A program made the position numbers and the translations under genes. From positions 106,716 through 170,715 of the forward strand of contig NZ_AUWY01000112.1 in assembly GCF_000447205.1 (NCBI RefSeq): DNA of 64,000 nt. The letters run 5' to 3'. Source of the stretch: Sphingobium ummariense RL-3. Lineage in GTDB: Bacteria > Pseudomonadota > Alphaproteobacteria > Sphingomonadales > Sphingomonadaceae. Of the stretch, positions 63,781 through 64,000 are shown in pieces. The notes beneath the pieces were generated by a model. It searched no databases. It was not told the DNA's origin and saw only the letters and a program-made list of their open reading frames with translations. Every line of letters starts with the position of its first letter. The first letter of the stretch is position 1.

Positions 63781-64000
63781 CTAAAAGCTTTCTTCCTCGT
63801 AGACGTGGCTGAGGTCGCCCTGCCATTCGCCGTGATAGCGCTCCAGCAGCCGCTCGGCGTTGGTCTTGCCTGAGGCCACGACCTCTTCGAGGAAGGAGAG
63901 ATAGCCCGTTTCATTGTCGCCGGCGCCGTTGAGCCGCGCGCGGGCGGCAAGGCCGGAGCGGGCGATGGCGAGCACCGGGCCGGCGATGTCGCGCAGGGTG
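63781..64000 (-). CDS. gshA: Glutamate-cysteine ligase, C-terminal end (partial)
   Basis: The last 72 or so codons; the rest lies beyond the window. VLAIARSGLAARARL...LEEVVASGKTNAERLLERYHGEW...EEESF resembles the C-terminus of the alphaproteobacterial GshA (EgtA-like) glutamate-cysteine ligase, which makes gamma-glutamylcysteine for glutathione. The stop codon is TAG at 63781. The identification is from the C-terminal tail only. Confidence 0.75.
   Translation of the reverse strand, partial: TLRDIAGPVLAIARSGLAARARLNGAGDNETGYLSFLEEVVASGKTNAERLLERYHGEWQGDLSHVYEEESF

Overview
The window is high-GC, densely packed chromosomal DNA of an alphaproteobacterium, most likely a sphingomonad (Sphingomonadales). 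This rests on protein families (PgmG-type phosphomannomutase, MipZ, MmcB, DUF1491, DUF3576 and DUF6489 proteins, a large TonB receptor), on short cell-cycle-style gene clusters and on a REP-like intergenic repeat of the kind common in sphingomonads. I saw no rRNA, tRNA, prophage or CRISPR array.

The main feature is the chromosome origin region. The 289-bp gap at 6969-7257, between divergent hemE and a DUF299 (PPDK regulatory) gene, carries a cluster of DnaA-box-like sequences including one perfect box, and coding polarity switches there: genes to the left run mainly leftward, genes to the right mainly rightward. The right flank (DUF299-maf-aroE-coaE-dnaQ) is the Caulobacter-type origin flank. 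About 34 kb to the right lies the partition locus rho / mnmE-mnmG-rsmG-parA-parB, with three parS-like palindromes embedded in it.

Layout. 1-7 kb: ispG end, FadL-like porin, pgmG, mipZ with a membrane J-domain gene, panC, hemJ-hemE. 7-14 kb: oriC, then the maf-aroE-coaE-dnaQ run, hpf, ptsN and small conserved genes. 14-23 kb: mixed conserved genes (ankyrin protein, SCO1, YcgN, YgjP-like peptidase, TrhO, PdeM nuclease), a TonB receptor, YggS and a ThiE/TenI-like protein. 23-25 kb: a lower-GC accessory patch in which an IS5-family element has split a 241-residue membrane-protein gene. 26-36 kb: DUF3576-leuS-lptE-holA, msrB, a PBP1-type peptidoglycan synthase, a retropepsin-like protease, rho and a TerC-family gene. 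36-38 kb: a lower-GC methyltransferase gene and oxidoreductase/hydrolase genes. 39-48 kb: mnmE to parB, pepN. 48-52 kb: a leftward MCE (Mla-type) lipid transport operon. 52-55 kb: a dehydrogenase and a Cys/Met-metabolism PLP enzyme, divergent from a membrane-anchored HTH-DUF4019 regulator. 55-64 kb: the ligase-associated DEXH helicase, ruvBA, a ClpP-like protein lacking the usual catalytic Asp, DUF1345, a VOC/HxlR-like divergon, an ICMT-like membrane protein and the end of gshA.

Functionally the window ties together replication start (oriC), segregation (parABS), division placement (MipZ), cell-envelope assembly (LptE, PBP, MCE operon, lytic enzyme) and DNA repair (MmcB, PdeM, DEXH helicase, RuvAB). 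All assignments come from reading translated sequence by eye; no database search was run.
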